DNA of 64,000 nt from Membranipora membranacea (Eukaryota > Bryozoa > Gymnolaemata > Cheilostomatida > Membraniporidae), in assembly GCA_914767715.1 (NCBI GenBank), contig OU612073.1, positions 22,444,001-22,508,000 of the forward strand, read 5' to 3'. The first letter of the stretch is position 1, and the number at the start of each line of letters is the position of its first letter. The notes below the pieces were generated by a model. It was not told the origin of the DNA and did no database searches. It saw only the letters and a program-made list of their open reading frames with translations. The position numbers and the translations under genes are program-made. Shown here piece by piece: positions 47,033-58,221 of the stretch.

Positions 47033-47293
47033 TCTAAGCAGAAAAGATCTCACATCAGATCATATCACAAATTTCTAAGATTGGTCTTGCAAGACTTGCA
47101 AGAGTCTTGAGACTCTTAACACTGCTCGATTTTTGTGGCTTCAAATTGCAGAACTGTTGCACTACCTTGTAAGAACCGAAATGCCATTACAATTGAGAAG
47201 CAGGCATCAGGAGTCTGAAGACCCTTGCAAGTCTTGTAAGACCAATCTTAGAAATTTGTGATATGATCTGATGTGAGATCTTTTCTGCTTAGA
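47033..47293. mobile_element. Foldback element, copy 2
   Basis: The outer ~80 bases are inverted copies: TCTAAGCAGAAAAGATCTCA ... GATTGGTCTTGCAAG on the left and its reverse complement on the right ending TTTTCTGCTTAGA. Identity between the arms is very high, so the element folds into a long hairpin with a ~90-base loop. The family also has a copy at 42840. Confidence 0.85.
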
Positions 47294-47320
47294 TGTTTAT
47301 TGATACGAATTGCAAGACTG

Positions 47321-47450
47321 TTCCAAGACTTTGCAAGACTTTGCAAGACTTTGCAAGACTTTGCAAGACTTTGCAAGACTTTGCAAGACTTTGCAAGACT
47401 TTGCAAGACTTTGCAAGACTTTGCAAGACTTTGCAAGACTTTGCAAGACA
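47321..47450 (+). repeat. 10-bp tandem array (TTGCAAGACT)n
   Basis: Eleven perfect units from 47331 to 47440, with degenerate units on each side. It stays open in several frames on both strands simply because of its composition; no protein is implied. Confidence 0.98.
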
Positions 47451-47575
47451 TTGAATCTTGAATTTGGTTGCAATTGGGACTAAATCGAACACATGCTAAA
47501 GTTGTATTGCAAACATTTTGGCTTGCTGCATTAAATCATTACAATTCAGCTGTCATGTGTCCACAGTGCCAAAAA

Positions 47576-48067
47576 GGAGAAAGAACAATCAAAATAAGAT
47601 GTATCGGTGTAATGTAAAAAAATTATAATCTGAGTCATCTGATAGCGTAAATGTATTGCTATACAATTAAGGATAAAAACAAATTTCCTCATCCTAGTTT
47701 ACGTCACACCTTTGTAATCCTCAGATAATTTCACTGTTTCTTTAATTTGATCACATGACTTTGATGGTTGTGGATGCGGTGATAACATGCTGTGGAAGGG
47801 AGCCATTTTATCTTGTTAGGTATAATGCGAGTTTGCACATTGATTTTGATTCCTTCAATTAATTTTACTTGGTCACACCCTCTAAGACCTAACCAAGTAT
47901 TCTATATTCAATATGATAAACCAACCATTTGAGAACGGTTTCGTCCCACTCATATCTTGTGGTAATAGCCAGCAAACAAACCAGCAGATTGAAGTTTACA
48001 CAGTAGTCAATTATGTCTTTGTTTGGACCCCCCACTACATCATTGCAAAACCGATGTAGAAGCTGCA
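47576..48067. other. No recognisable gene
   Basis: Sequence upstream of the truncated plus-strand recombinase element; nothing supported. Confidence 0.3.
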
Positions 48068-48834
48068 TGCCAGACAATATAATATATGTCCAAAACATAT
48101 CAAAGGAGAGTTGATTAGGTATTACCCCGAATAATATTGAACTATTAAGTAATAAATCAAGGTTGAAGAGAATTATTTTTTTGTTGGTGTATTAACCAAG
48201 TCATAAATATAATAAGTACCTGGTTTTTTGCAGAAATTCGAGCCCTAGAACAGGAGGCTGACTGTATGGTTATGGCTTCCATTGGTGACAGCACTAGACG
48301 AGCCTACAACAGAGTCTTGGGCCGACTAGAGGAGTTCTGTGGCAGACACAATTTCAATACAGCAGAGAAACTCTGGCCGTGGAGATAAGGCCCTAAGATC
48401 TAGCCTCTCCGCCATTCGGTTTTATTGCAAAGCAAACGATTTGGCCATAAACTTTGACTCACCGAGGCTACAGCTAATACTCCGAGGAGTGTCTAAAACC
48501 CAGACCCCTAGGACCAGGCCGAACATGGCTTTCAGTCTGTCACTTTTGACAAATATTTGTAACAGCACTCATAACATACTGCATGGGCAGATTTCAACCA
48601 CTGTCTGTGCACTGTTTACCTTCTGTTTTTTTGGACAGCTGAGACCTAATGAGGCAGCCATGCGCTTTCGTCACCTTCCCATCAGCTACGCAGAAAAAAT
48701 ATAGTTGTAAAATCAAAATTATTGATCATGCATTTTAAATCTTTTAAACATTCCAGCATCCCTGTATCAGTGAAAGTCTACGCCGTTAATGAAAAGGTCA
48801 TCTGCCCCGTTCGAAATTTGAGGAGGTACCTTAA

Positions 48835-49211
48835 AGGGCAACCAAGGTTTCAAACAACTTCTCATTGATGGCCATTGATTAATAGCAGATTGCACCTTCT
48901 GCATGGGGAAAAAGACAAAATATAATTCGGATGATTATTCAGCCAGAATTCTTGTGAAACATTTCTTCCACCAGGCACTCAAACTCAGCTAAAAGAGAAT
49001 ACCACATAGCAGTTTCCTGTTCCTTTTATTATTTAGCCTGTGCTCTAAAATTATTACAGCAAGGTCTTGGAACCTCCCCTAAACTGAAGTGTTACCCAGC
49101 TTAGAGTCAGCAACTACTTTGAGTTTTGCATCGCGTAATGCACAAAGCTGATGCTGCCCAGCACATTATTTCCTACCCAATAATGCATTGCTGCGAAACC
49201 TTGGTTGCCCT
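48835..49211. mobile_element. TTAA-flanked MITE, copy 1
   Basis: A 377-bp unit with ends AGGGCAACCAAGGTTTC and GAAACCTTGGTTGCCCT, TTAA on both sides (48831-48834 and 49212-49215). No coding frame. TTAA targets are typical of piggyBac-like transposases. Confidence 0.88.
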
Positions 49212-49215
49212 TTAA

Positions 49216-49428
49216 AGTGCAACCAAGGTTTCAAACAACTTCTCATTGATGGCCATTGATTAATAGCAGATTGCATCTTCTGCATGGGTAAAAAAGACAA
49301 AATATAATTCGGATGATTATTCAGCCAGAATTCTTGTGAAACATTTCTTCCATCAGGCACTCAAACTCAGCTAAAAGAGAATACCACATAGCAGTTTCCT
49401 GTTCCTGTTATTATTTAGCCTGTGCTCT
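49216..49428. mobile_element. TTAA-flanked MITE, copy 2 (truncated)
   Basis: Begins AGTGCAACCAAGGTTTC, follows copy 1 base for base with few changes, then stops mid-element at GTGCTCT, directly at the TTAA preceding copy 3. The other half is missing. Confidence 0.85.
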
Positions 49429-49432
49429 TTAA

Positions 49433-49808
49433 AGGGCAACCAAGGTTTCGCAGCAATGCATTAATGGGTAGCAAAGAATGTGCTGGGCAGCATCAGCTTT
49501 GTGCATTACGCGATGCAAAACTCAAAGTAGTTGCTGACTCTAAGCTGGGTAACACTTCAGTTTAGGGGGGTTCCAAGACTTTGCTGTAATAATTATAGAG
49601 CACAGGCTAAATAATAACAGGAACAGGAAACTGCTATGTGGTATTCTCTTTTAGCTGAGTTTGAGTGCCTGATGGAAGAAATGTTTCACAAGAATTCTGG
49701 CTGAATAATCATCCGAATTATATTTTGTCTTTTTCCCCATGCAGAAGGTGCAATCTGCTATTAATCAATGGCCATCAATGAGAAGTTGTTTGAAACCTTG
49801 GTTGCACT
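49433..49808. mobile_element. TTAA-flanked MITE, copy 3 (inverted)
   Basis: A full 376-bp copy in the opposite orientation to copies 1 and 2; ends GAAACCTTGGTTGCACT, then TTAA at 49809-49812, after which the recombinase frame resumes. Confidence 0.88.
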
Positions 49809-50293
49809 TTAAAAAGCATGCATTGAATTCAGAGGACCCGTTATTTGATTTGTCTGCCTCCACCTTCGCAAATTATCTACGTCGGTGCCTTTTGCATTTT
49901 GGAGCTACTGAGCATTTTACGCCCCATGGCTTTCAACGTGGTGGTGCTAGTTTCTATTCCTCGATTGGCATGGCTGATGCAACCCTTTGTGCTAAAGGAC
50001 GCTGGAAATCAAGTGCTTTTTTACATTATGTGAAGCCAAATGTAAACTAATACAGATATTTGGGAAAAATCAACAGCAATTTCTTGTATTTGCAAAATAA
50101 TAAACAGCCTTAAGATCTTATGGCGAAATTTTTCCCCTTTTTTCTGGCCCTTGTATCACGGATTTAGACCGATCATCCTCACGATCTGGAGATTTCTGTT
50201 TGTGTTTGAAGACCAATCTTGGAGGGTGTGACTAACCATCACCCGTAATTCAAACGGTCACAGCTGGGGTGAATCGGCATTCCCCAACCCGTC

Positions 50294-50311
50294 GGCGTCC
50301 TATTCTTGGCC
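50294..50311 (-). repeat. 18-bp core repeat, plus-copy instance
   Basis: Reverse complement reads GGCCAAGAATAGGACGCC, one mismatch from the core found four times in the minus-strand element. It stands in the 3' region after the recombinase, at the position equivalent to 55036. Confidence 0.85.
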
Positions 50312-50564
50312 AAAAATTTTATTGCCATCAATGAAATTTGTTCTTTATACCTGAAGTCTATTTCACGCATTGCGTAAATAAAAGTATAAACCAATTTGTA
50401 AAGTTCAGCCATTTGATTGTGTAGCAATAATTGACATGAGAAAAAACGTTACATATAAGTCCCAAGAATCGTTTGTTTGCCAAGTTCCTCAACTTACCCC
50501 TACAACCTCAAAGATTTGGAAAAAATATAGTATACTTACGAATAGTTTGGGGAGTTCTGATGCC

Positions 50565-51500
50565 TTAGTTCAGTTACAGCTGCTTTTTTATACCGAGCAT
50601 CATGGAGAGCTGATAATTAACAGGAAATAATAAAAACTTTTCTGTTTGTCTTGTAACTGTTGCTGGCCATATTAGTTAGTCTATATGCATTAAAAGTGGA
50701 AATGAGGCTTGACACAATTGGGTGTTTTAATTTTCTAGGCACCCAGAATTATTGGTGGTGAAATTAGTCTGTTGACCTTAGTAGAATAACAATGCAAATG
50801 GAGAAGCTTTCATTACCTTTCGATTTGAAGTATCTTGAATTGAGGGTAAGGGTAGAAGACTGCATAGCAACCACTAAATTAAAGCTATAGAAAGGATGAA
50901 ACTTGAATCTAATAATTACAATGAGGATGTTGAACTGATTAGTAACCACTTACTCAAAATAATGGATATGATGACATTGGAATAATATGATGTTTCTTTT
51001 AAGATATAATGACAAGAAACATTTAAGCTATTGGAGCACCATAGTCCCAAGCCAAACCATCCATCCTGTTTGGAAGCGCTAAATTTTAAACAGAACTGGA
51101 AATAACATAATTTACAGGACACCACAGCTATACATGTGAATCACTCAGAAGGCTAAAATAAATGTGTGAGGGCATATCCTCTGACATCTTAAAAGTAACA
51201 TTGACAAAGCCTTAGAGCACTTCTACATGTGTATATCTTAGCAACTGATTATTATTTTCAATCTACTTCTTTAAATAGGCACACAGAAACATGCATTCTT
51301 CATGTCGCTCGAAGCCAAATGAAGTGGAAATCAATTGCGATATTCTTTTTAAAAATCAGTGCGGATCTGGTCACCATATCAAATACAGCTTGGATTGAAA
51401 ATCTAACATGCCATGAGGCACACAGGCATGAACAGTGTTTTGCGCAAACAGTTACAAAGAAAGTAATCAGAATATCAATGATTTATTGAGTGAATCCACT
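50565..51500 (+). repeat. Duplicated segment, copy A
   Basis: Matches 62475-63625 on the same strand over most of its length with small insertions and deletions, e.g. GTGGAAATGAGGCTTGACAC, CTAGGCACCCAGAATTATTG-like and ACATGCCATGAGGC. No known domain. Confidence 0.85.
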
Positions 51501-54500
51501 CAATATAAGAGCTTTGCGGGGGTAAGTTTGGAGGACAAATATTGATTAATTGAATACGCTGTCCGTTGCTTATTTGGTCGTTTGTATCACTAGTGTATCC
51601 ATCAAGCTCAGGTTATTTTTATGGTTGATGAATTGGCCTAGATTCACATTTACCCGCCGCTGCTGCTGTTGATGAGAAAAGTTGTCATAACCTCCTCGAC
51701 TCTGAATGAGTCCTGTTACGATTATAATATAGATAATCATAAATCAGAAATATGGAATAAACGATTATCATAGCCCTGAGCTAACCCCACAATATACATC
51801 TTTCTTTGTTGGGGATTGATTAATTAAAAAACTGGAGAGCTGCTGCCCGTCTACACAAATTAAAACAGTCTCTTTTCTTGTACAATTGGTAAATTCCAGT
51901 TCTCTTGATAAATACTAAGCTCTTCCCAAAAAGATTGTATTGGTGCTGTATTAGCTTAAATGCTTGTTCCAATTATATCTTGAAATGTAACATCAGATTC
52001 TAATGTCATCCTTTCCATTGCTTAAATTGAGTGGTTATAACACTGTGATAAAATGCTATCGGCTCCCTCAGGTAAGGAAGTATGAAAAAACAAATTTCAT
52101 TTTTTTAGAGATAAGAATAATGTATAAACCACAGGAGATTTCAGATGTTCCTTTATCTAAACCTGGATCTATAATGTTCACATTTTTGTTTTTTGATATA
52201 ATATATTAAGTTGCTTTATAATGCAAATCTTCAACTATTCCATATTTTCGCTTTATTTTGCTGATCTCAGTTAGCAATAAACTTTCTCTGCAAGTAACAA
52301 ATGTGAACAACACTTCTGTATCTCAAGTATTGTGATAAATCCATGAAAGTATAAATACTTTTGACTTAAAACGATTGGCTTTTCGATTCAGGCTCAGTCT
52401 CTTTTCTAATTCAGTGCACTTATCATTACACAACAATTCTGTGCTATCCACTAGTTTACTGTAGCGCATAGGCCAAAACAGGAATTTCTTCCCCACACAT
52501 GTAATGCAATAATAAAACACCTTCTAGTTTCTAAATATGTACCACAATACCAAAGCATAACAATTCATGCTATAGCTGCTTCGGGCCTATCACGTTGGGA
52601 TGAAGAATGGTGTATCTATTGATAATTTAAGGATTTTCTCGGCATTTTACTAAGGTTGGTAAAGTTTAATTTCAAATGAATTTCTTTCAACTTGATGGTT
52701 ACAATCTGAGCTCAGAACACTAAGTCTCTGTTATTCTTTGTTCTCGCTATAGGATATCAATTGAACTTTAGTATAGTGAACTAAAAACAAACATTTCAGC
52801 AGTCATCACAAGTCAAGAGACACTGTAACATCACAAACAGTGTATGGCACATCAGAGAATTTGATATATTTTACAATTGTTAACCGTTGATATCTATAGA
52901 AGTTTGTATCAATAAATCATTGATATTCTGATCAATTTCTTTGTAACTGCTTGCAAAGCTGTATCAAATAAGTTTGTACCAATATCTACTCTATAATAAG
53001 CCAACATCTATGAAATTGTAGAGGAATTGAGACTGCGAAATATTGCTCGATAGATGATTTAGGTTTACTAAGATAGGAAACTCTGAAGAATTTATTTCTG
53101 TCTGCAACTTGCTGATGTACAGAATCCACCGTCCGGCTGCTGGTCTTTAATTGGTACTATAAGCTGTAATTAATCCCCCATAATCTTAACCACAATACCC
53201 TACAGGATGAAAATATTCGCTGATTTAAATTTTGGATCTTGCCAAGAATAGTATAACTCAATCAGTGTATTGTCCATGAATCGTCAGTGAATATTAATTT
53301 TGTTAATCCTCAATGTATTATATCATTGGCAGTTTTGCCACCACCACATAATTTGATAAGGGCAGTCATATTTTAGACGCTTTCGTGAGCACATAATGTT
53401 TGAAATTTAAAATTCGCTGCAAGTTTTCATCCTGGAGGGTAATCTCAGAAAGGCAGAGGGCAGATTTTTTATTATACATCAATTCATTCTAACTCCCCTC
53501 CCGCACCATATTTACCCTTCATATATGCATAGATCCATAAACTAAAACAAACATCAACATAGTTTGGCGGATAATCTGTACTGGCTTGGCATAAACTGAT
53601 AGAAAAAGTGTTTTGATTGACGGATATTAAATTTTTTGGCTGATGGTGATTGCATTAGTGGCATTAATCGACCATTTCTTTTGTTTGATGTGTAGAATGA
53701 AATTGGGCGGATGGACTTGGCTGTACACTGTTCAGGCATGGGCAGAGGGACAAATAATTTCTATATTCTGCCGGCTTAAAAAGCTGGTGACCATAGATAA
53801 CTGACCCTGTCTGTATCTACATAGACTCCGACCTTCTCAGTCTGAGCAATAGTATTTTAGTCATGACTGGTCATTGCAATAAAGATTAGATGTCTCAATC
53901 TCTGATGAGTTCCTAAACTGACAGATGACCTAATGACCTGACAGTTGATGTTTAAGTTAGGATAATACTGCATTGGGAAAATTTTACTAAAAAACATTGC
54001 CCGATTGTCACTGTTGATACCCAACAGTCAGAAACAGTCTAAATTGCCAGTCACATTGTTTGAAAATGAGAAAATCTCCATTCAATTGCATTTAAAATCA
54101 TTGCAATGCGGCAACAAGTTGTGGATACCACAGTGGCGTTGTGCCGTGAGGAATGCACTGAATTAGGATGATGCTGTTAGCCTGTAGTTTCCGGTCTAGA
54201 GTATATATAGGTTTATGAATGAATCATTATAGCACTACAATATACTGTTATTTGATATTGTTGGTTTGAAAGATGAAGATAATGGCATGTCTAGCAACCT
54301 TGGTTGCAGGGTAATTAGCATGGACACTGTAGCAGTTTAATAAGATACCTGATTACAGCCAAACACTGAAACTCATTTGTAATGAAGTAGTTGTCTTATA
54401 GACAGTAATTATTTCCCATTTTTTCATAATGCATGTAGTGCAATTTCTTTTCTTGTTTGAATAAAATATCATTACATAAATTTGATCACCTGTCTCCCAA

Positions 54501-54897
54501 CATGAATACTAACATGGCTAGTGGGAACAAAAGGCAAATTGGCTTGAACTGTCTGGTTTTGACATCTGTTACTAGCAATTACATAGCCAACTAGGCATTC
54601 AAAACATAATCCCTTAACTTTCTTGCACAGTGCACAGATAACTTTCTAATTTCCACCAATGTCTTTAGATTGTTCGGAGGAGAAGAATGATGTGTGCAAT
54701 GATAAATTTGGTCAATAAATCATCAATGTCTCCTACTTAATAAATTCGATTTTCTCGTAAATCGTCACCATACCTAGTGTTTTACATGGGCCCTATCCAT
54801 ATGTATAGACCAATTTCAAAAATTCAAATTGTTCGCAGATACATGTTGAATTGTGTTTGTGTTGGTGTTCTTAAATTTTTGATCTGACAAATATCTA
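51501..54897. other. No recognisable gene
   Basis: A 3.4-kb AT-rich stretch between the two inverted recombinase elements. Open frames are short and I recognise no domain, RNA gene or strong tandem repeat. Confidence 0.35.
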
Positions 54898-55035
54898 TTT
54901 TTTTTCTCATGTCAATTATTGCTACACAATCAAATGGCTGCAACTTTACAAATTGGTTTATACTTTTATTTACGCAATGCGTGAAATAGACTTCAGGTAT
55001 AAAGAACCAATTTCATTCATGGCAATAAGAGTTTT

Positions 55036-55053
55036 GGCGAAGAATAGGACGCC
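55036..55053 (-). repeat. 18-bp core repeat, 3' instance
   Basis: GGCGAAGAATAGGACGCC exactly; GGCG/CGCC arms are inverted around a 10-base spacer. A GGTGAAT/ATTCACC hairpin follows at 55062-55079. It lies 242 bases beyond the recombinase stop. Confidence 0.9.
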
Positions 55054-55294
55054 GACGGGTTGGTGAATGCCGATTCACCCCAGCTGTGACAGTTTGAATT
55101 TTGGGTGATGGTTAGTCACACCCTCCAAGATTAGTCTCCAAACACAAACAGAAATCTCCAGATCGTGAGGATGATCGGTCTAAATCTGTGTTACAAAGGC
55201 CAGAAGAAGGGGAAAAATTTCGCCATAAAATCTTAAGGCTGTTTATTGTTTTGCAAATACAAGAAATTGCCGTTGATTTTCCCCAATATCTGTA

Positions 55295-56242
55295 TTAGTT
55301 TACATTTGGCTTCACATAATGTAAAAAAGCAGTTGATCTCCAGCGTCCTTTGGCACAAAGGGTTGCATCAGCCATGCCAATCGAGGAATAGAAACTAGCA
55401 CCACCACGTCGAAAGCCATGGGGCGTAAAATGCTCAGTGGCTCCACAATGCAAAAGGCACCGACGTAGATAATTTGCGTAGGTGGAGGCAGACAAATCAA
55501 ATAACGGGTCCTCTGAATTCAAAGCCTGTTTTTTAAGGTACCTCTTCAAATTTCGAACGGGGCAGACAACCTTTTCATTAACGGCGTAGACTTTTACTGA
55601 TACAGGGACACTGGAATGTTTAAAAGATTTAAAATGTATGATCAAAAACTTTGAGTATACAACTATATTTTTTCTGCGTAGCTGATGGGAAGGTGACGAA
55701 GGCGAATGGCATGCCTCACTAGGTCTCAGTAGTCCAAAAAAACATAGGGTAAACAGTGCACAGGCGGTGGTTGAAATCTGCCCATGAAGTAGATTATAAG
55801 CGCTGTTACAAATTTTTGTCAAAAGTGACAGACTGAAAGCCATGTTCGGCCTGGTCCTAGGGGTCTGGGTTTTAGACACTCCTCGGAGTATTAATTGTAG
55901 CCTTGGTGAGTCAAAGTTTATGGCCAAATCGTTTGCTTTGCAATAAAACCGAATGGCGGAGAGGCTAGATCTTAAGGCCTTATCTCCCAGGCCAGAGTTT
56001 CTCTGCTGTATTACAAATAGTTTGATAGTGCGAGAACTAAACTTATCTTGGAAATTGTGTCTGCCACAGAACTCCTCTATTCGGCCCAAGACTCTGTTGT
56101 AGGCTCGTCTAGTGCTGTCACCAATGGAACCCATAATCAAAGAGTCAGCCTCCTGTTCTAGGGCTCGAATTTCTGCAAAAAACCAGGTACATATTATATT
56201 TTTGACTTGGTTAATACACCAACAAAAAATAATTCTCTTCAA
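55295..56242 (-). CDS. Tyrosine recombinase of the DIRS/Ngaro-group element
   Basis: The enzyme integrates the element cDNA by site-specific strand exchange. The 315-codon frame keeps the family's catalytic residues: Arg173 in LLRPSEAC, His275-x-x-Arg278 in PHGFRRGG, Trp301 in GRWRS (the His/Trp position) and the nucleophile Tyr309 in FLHYVKP. A splice-acceptor-like TTTTTTGCAG stands before EIRALEQEAD at residue 24, so residues 1-23 may be intron read-through and the true start may be spliced. A stretch after SEAC (HSPSSPSHQLRRKN) differs from the plus copy's reading (RFRHLPISYAEK) in a way that suggests a pair of compensating indels. It is the best-preserved frame of the element and could be active. 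Confidence 0.88.
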   Translation of the reverse strand: MKRIIFCWCINQVKNIICTWFFAEIRALEQEADSLIMGSIGDSTRRAYNRVLGRIEEFCGRHNFQDKFSSRTIKLFVIQQRNSGLGDKALRSSLSAIRFYCKANDLAINFDSPRLQLILRGVSKTQTPRTRPNMAFSLSLLTKICNSAYNLLHGQISTTACALFTLCFFGLLRPSEACHSPSSPSHQLRRKNIVVYSKFLIIHFKSFKHSSVPVSVKVYAVNEKVVCPVRNLKRYLKKQALNSEDPLFDLSASTYANYLRRCLLHCGATEHFTPHGFRRGGASFYSSIGMADATLCAKGRWRSTAFLHYVKPNVN

Positions 56243-56559
56243 CCATGATTTATTACTTAATAGTTCAATATCATTTGGGGTAATACCTAATCAACTCTCC
56301 TTTGATATGTTTTGGACATTATAGTGTCTGGCACGCAGTGGCGTTTGTTGGTGTTCAGCCAAACTGAGCAGTCCTGTCCACAAGAGAGGTTATCTGGTAT
56401 AATGTTATCCTCACTACCTGACTACTATATTGTGAGTCATGAGGATTGAAATGCACAGTTTTAAGAGTTAGTTGGTTTATCAACTTGTCCCGTGAGTAGA
56501 ACTTAGTCAGAATGGACACTTAAGCCATATTGTCAGTTTTTATAAGTAAGCAACTATCA

Positions 56560-57948
56560 CTTATCTGGTGTCTCCAGATGTGAAAGGCCAAAAGATGGGT
56601 TCAGCTCCAATAGCACTATGTTCTGAGAGGTCCACCAGGCGTCATCTCAAGTACCATCAAACCATTCAGGCCCCAGTATGGCTCCATAGCCAATCGATCC
56701 AGAGGAGTCTGTTTCCAGCGTGAATCAGGCGCCGAGTCAGGGAAGATAAACTTGAAAGACTTCCCATCAGTGTTACTGAGAAATGCCAGCCAAAGCGTAA
56801 GGTCTTCTCTAATGTCCATGTTACTCTTCTCCAATGCCAGCCCTCAGATGATAGTACACCCCTCAACTGCTCATGTAGGCTTGCCAATAAGCATCTACCT
56901 GCCAGAAAAGTCACACATAAAAATGTCAGCTTCCCAATGGGTTTCTGGAAGGTATTGGTACGTTGTGTTTTAGTGGAAGGAATTCTTCGATCTCAGTTGA
57001 GTATTTTATCCTTTTTTCACTAGTTACTTGGAATGATAAATTGGCAGCATTGATGTTGATGCCCAAGATATCCACTATAGTGCTAGGTTGCACCGTCTTC
57101 TCATGGCTGAGGGGAAAGCCTAATGCCTGGAGCGTTTGTATAAATTCACTGAGGGCCACCCTACATTTTTCAGCATCGGGCGATAGAATCAAGAAATCGT
57201 CTAAATAGCCAAAGATTCTGGAATCACTGTGCTGTTGACTAAAGATCCAGCATAAACATTCCGTTACTTGGGAGAATATGAAAGCAGATGATCTGCAACC
57301 CATTGGCATGGTGGTGCCAATCCAATACTTATCTTTGTATCGCATGCCCAGAAAATGCCAATCCTCTCTGTGTACAGGTATGCACAGGTAGGCGTCCTTC
57401 AGATCAACTTTAGCCATGTGCCATGTAGTACCCGAGATTGTCATTAGGAGACTTGCCACATCCAGGACACTACAATATTTCACTGAGGACATGTTGGGAT
57501 TAATGTGATTGTTTACAGAATCTGTTTTTGGACTGCTGAGATTATGAATCAATCTAAACTTCCCTAGTGAGTTTTTTGGAACAATATATACAGGTGATAC
57601 TACAACCTCTGACGGTAGTGTAATGAAGGGGCCTAGAATTCTTTTGGAACTAAGTTCAATGTTAATCTTGTCAACAAACGGAGCGTCATATGCATGACGT
57701 GTGACAGGCACCATGGATTTACTTGGCGAAAAATAGGACGCCGTCTTCTTTGGAACCCAACGTCTGCCAATGCCGAGTGAGAAACTGTTCTTGAAACCCT
57801 CAGTTAAGTACGAGCGATTAGGGTGTCCTTCAAGGCAGTTCCACAACCTATTGTGGCGAACAGGCGTCACTGTTCTAGCATCAGCTATCTTGATTGCATT
57901 GTTAATAAAACCTGCTGAAATAGAAAGAAACCTTATGTTATTCTTCAT
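56560..57948 (-). pseudogene. RT-RNase H of the tyrosine-recombinase element, frameshifted
   Basis: The first 340 codons (57948-56926) hold RT motifs: Asp182 in KVDLKDAYLCIPVH, then GCRSSAFIFSQ and the catalytic GYLDDFLIL (248-251). The frame shifts near 56930 into GKLTFLCVTFLAGRCLL, shifts again near 56830 into DIREDLTLWLAFLSN, and in a third frame reads the RNase H core ETDSSGSIGYGAILGPEWF ... NIVLLELNP with one internal TGA. At least three lesions make it non-functional as it stands. A good acceptor (CTTTCTATTTCAG) precedes AGFINNAIKIADAR at residue 12. A core-repeat word lies inside the coding region at 57725. Confidence 0.9.
57725..57742 (-). repeat. 18-bp core repeat, inside RT
   Basis: GGCGAAAAATAGGACGCC, one mismatch from the core, in the same orientation as the others although here it encodes part of RT (around TASYFSPSK). 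Confidence 0.75.
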
Positions 57949-57987
57949 CCCTACGAGGCTATTATGTAATTTTTTATATGGTGATTC

Positions 57988-58005
57988 GGCGAAGAATAGG
58001 ACGCC
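57988..58005 (-). repeat. 18-bp core repeat, gag-RT instance
   Basis: Exact core. It is centred in a longer inverted repeat: ATATGGTGA (57976-57984) and TTCACCATAT (58012-58021), plus TCGGCG/CGCCGA directly at the core. Confidence 0.9.
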
Positions 58006-58221
58006 GACAAGTTCACCATATTTTATTTGTCGTCCTTATATTAAGAACATAACCAACAGGAACAAATTTAGAGAGGTTACAATAGTAGCACACAGTCATA
58101 CAATTAAAGCTATACATAATCGAAACAGCTATCCAAAAATAGTCTGAATGCTACTGTGCTATTAATAGGGTCCAGTCATATCAGCAAATGTCACATATAT
58201 AGCTACCAAGCTGTACAAGTT

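Larger units (their letters stand above)
48068..50445 (+). pseudogene. Tyrosine-recombinase retroelement, 5'-truncated copy (YR pseudogene)
   Basis: This copy aligns with the reverse complement of about 54898-56345, then loses similarity upstream, so gag and RT are absent. The recombinase frame begins after TTTTTTGCAG (EIRALEQEAD...). A deletion of about 40 bases near 48355 removes residues present in the intact copy; the frame breaks again after SYAEKI; and a nest of MITEs occupies 48835-49808. The C-terminal part resumes (NSEDPLFDLSAST...FLHYVKPNVN). The catalytic HxxR motif reads HGFQ, so the second arginine is lost, although LRPNEA keeps the first. It is inactive. Confidence 0.9.

Noticed and set aside
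47321-47450. Short regular repeats as a CRISPR array
   Set aside because: Ten-base head-to-tail units without spacers in a eukaryotic setting are a minisatellite. The same reasoning excludes 34261-34440, whose 60-bp units have no unique spacers.
47248-47492. Overlapping 60-70-codon frames of repeating CKVLQSLAKS or CKTLQDFARL on both strands
   Set aside because: They are translations of the 10-bp array TTGCAAGACT; any stop-free repeat gives such frames. No splice site, start context or homology supports a protein.
51229-51489. 86-codon frame in duplicated segment A as a conserved gene
   Set aside because: The matching frame in copy B differs by changes spread over all codon positions, so there is no sign of protein-level constraint.
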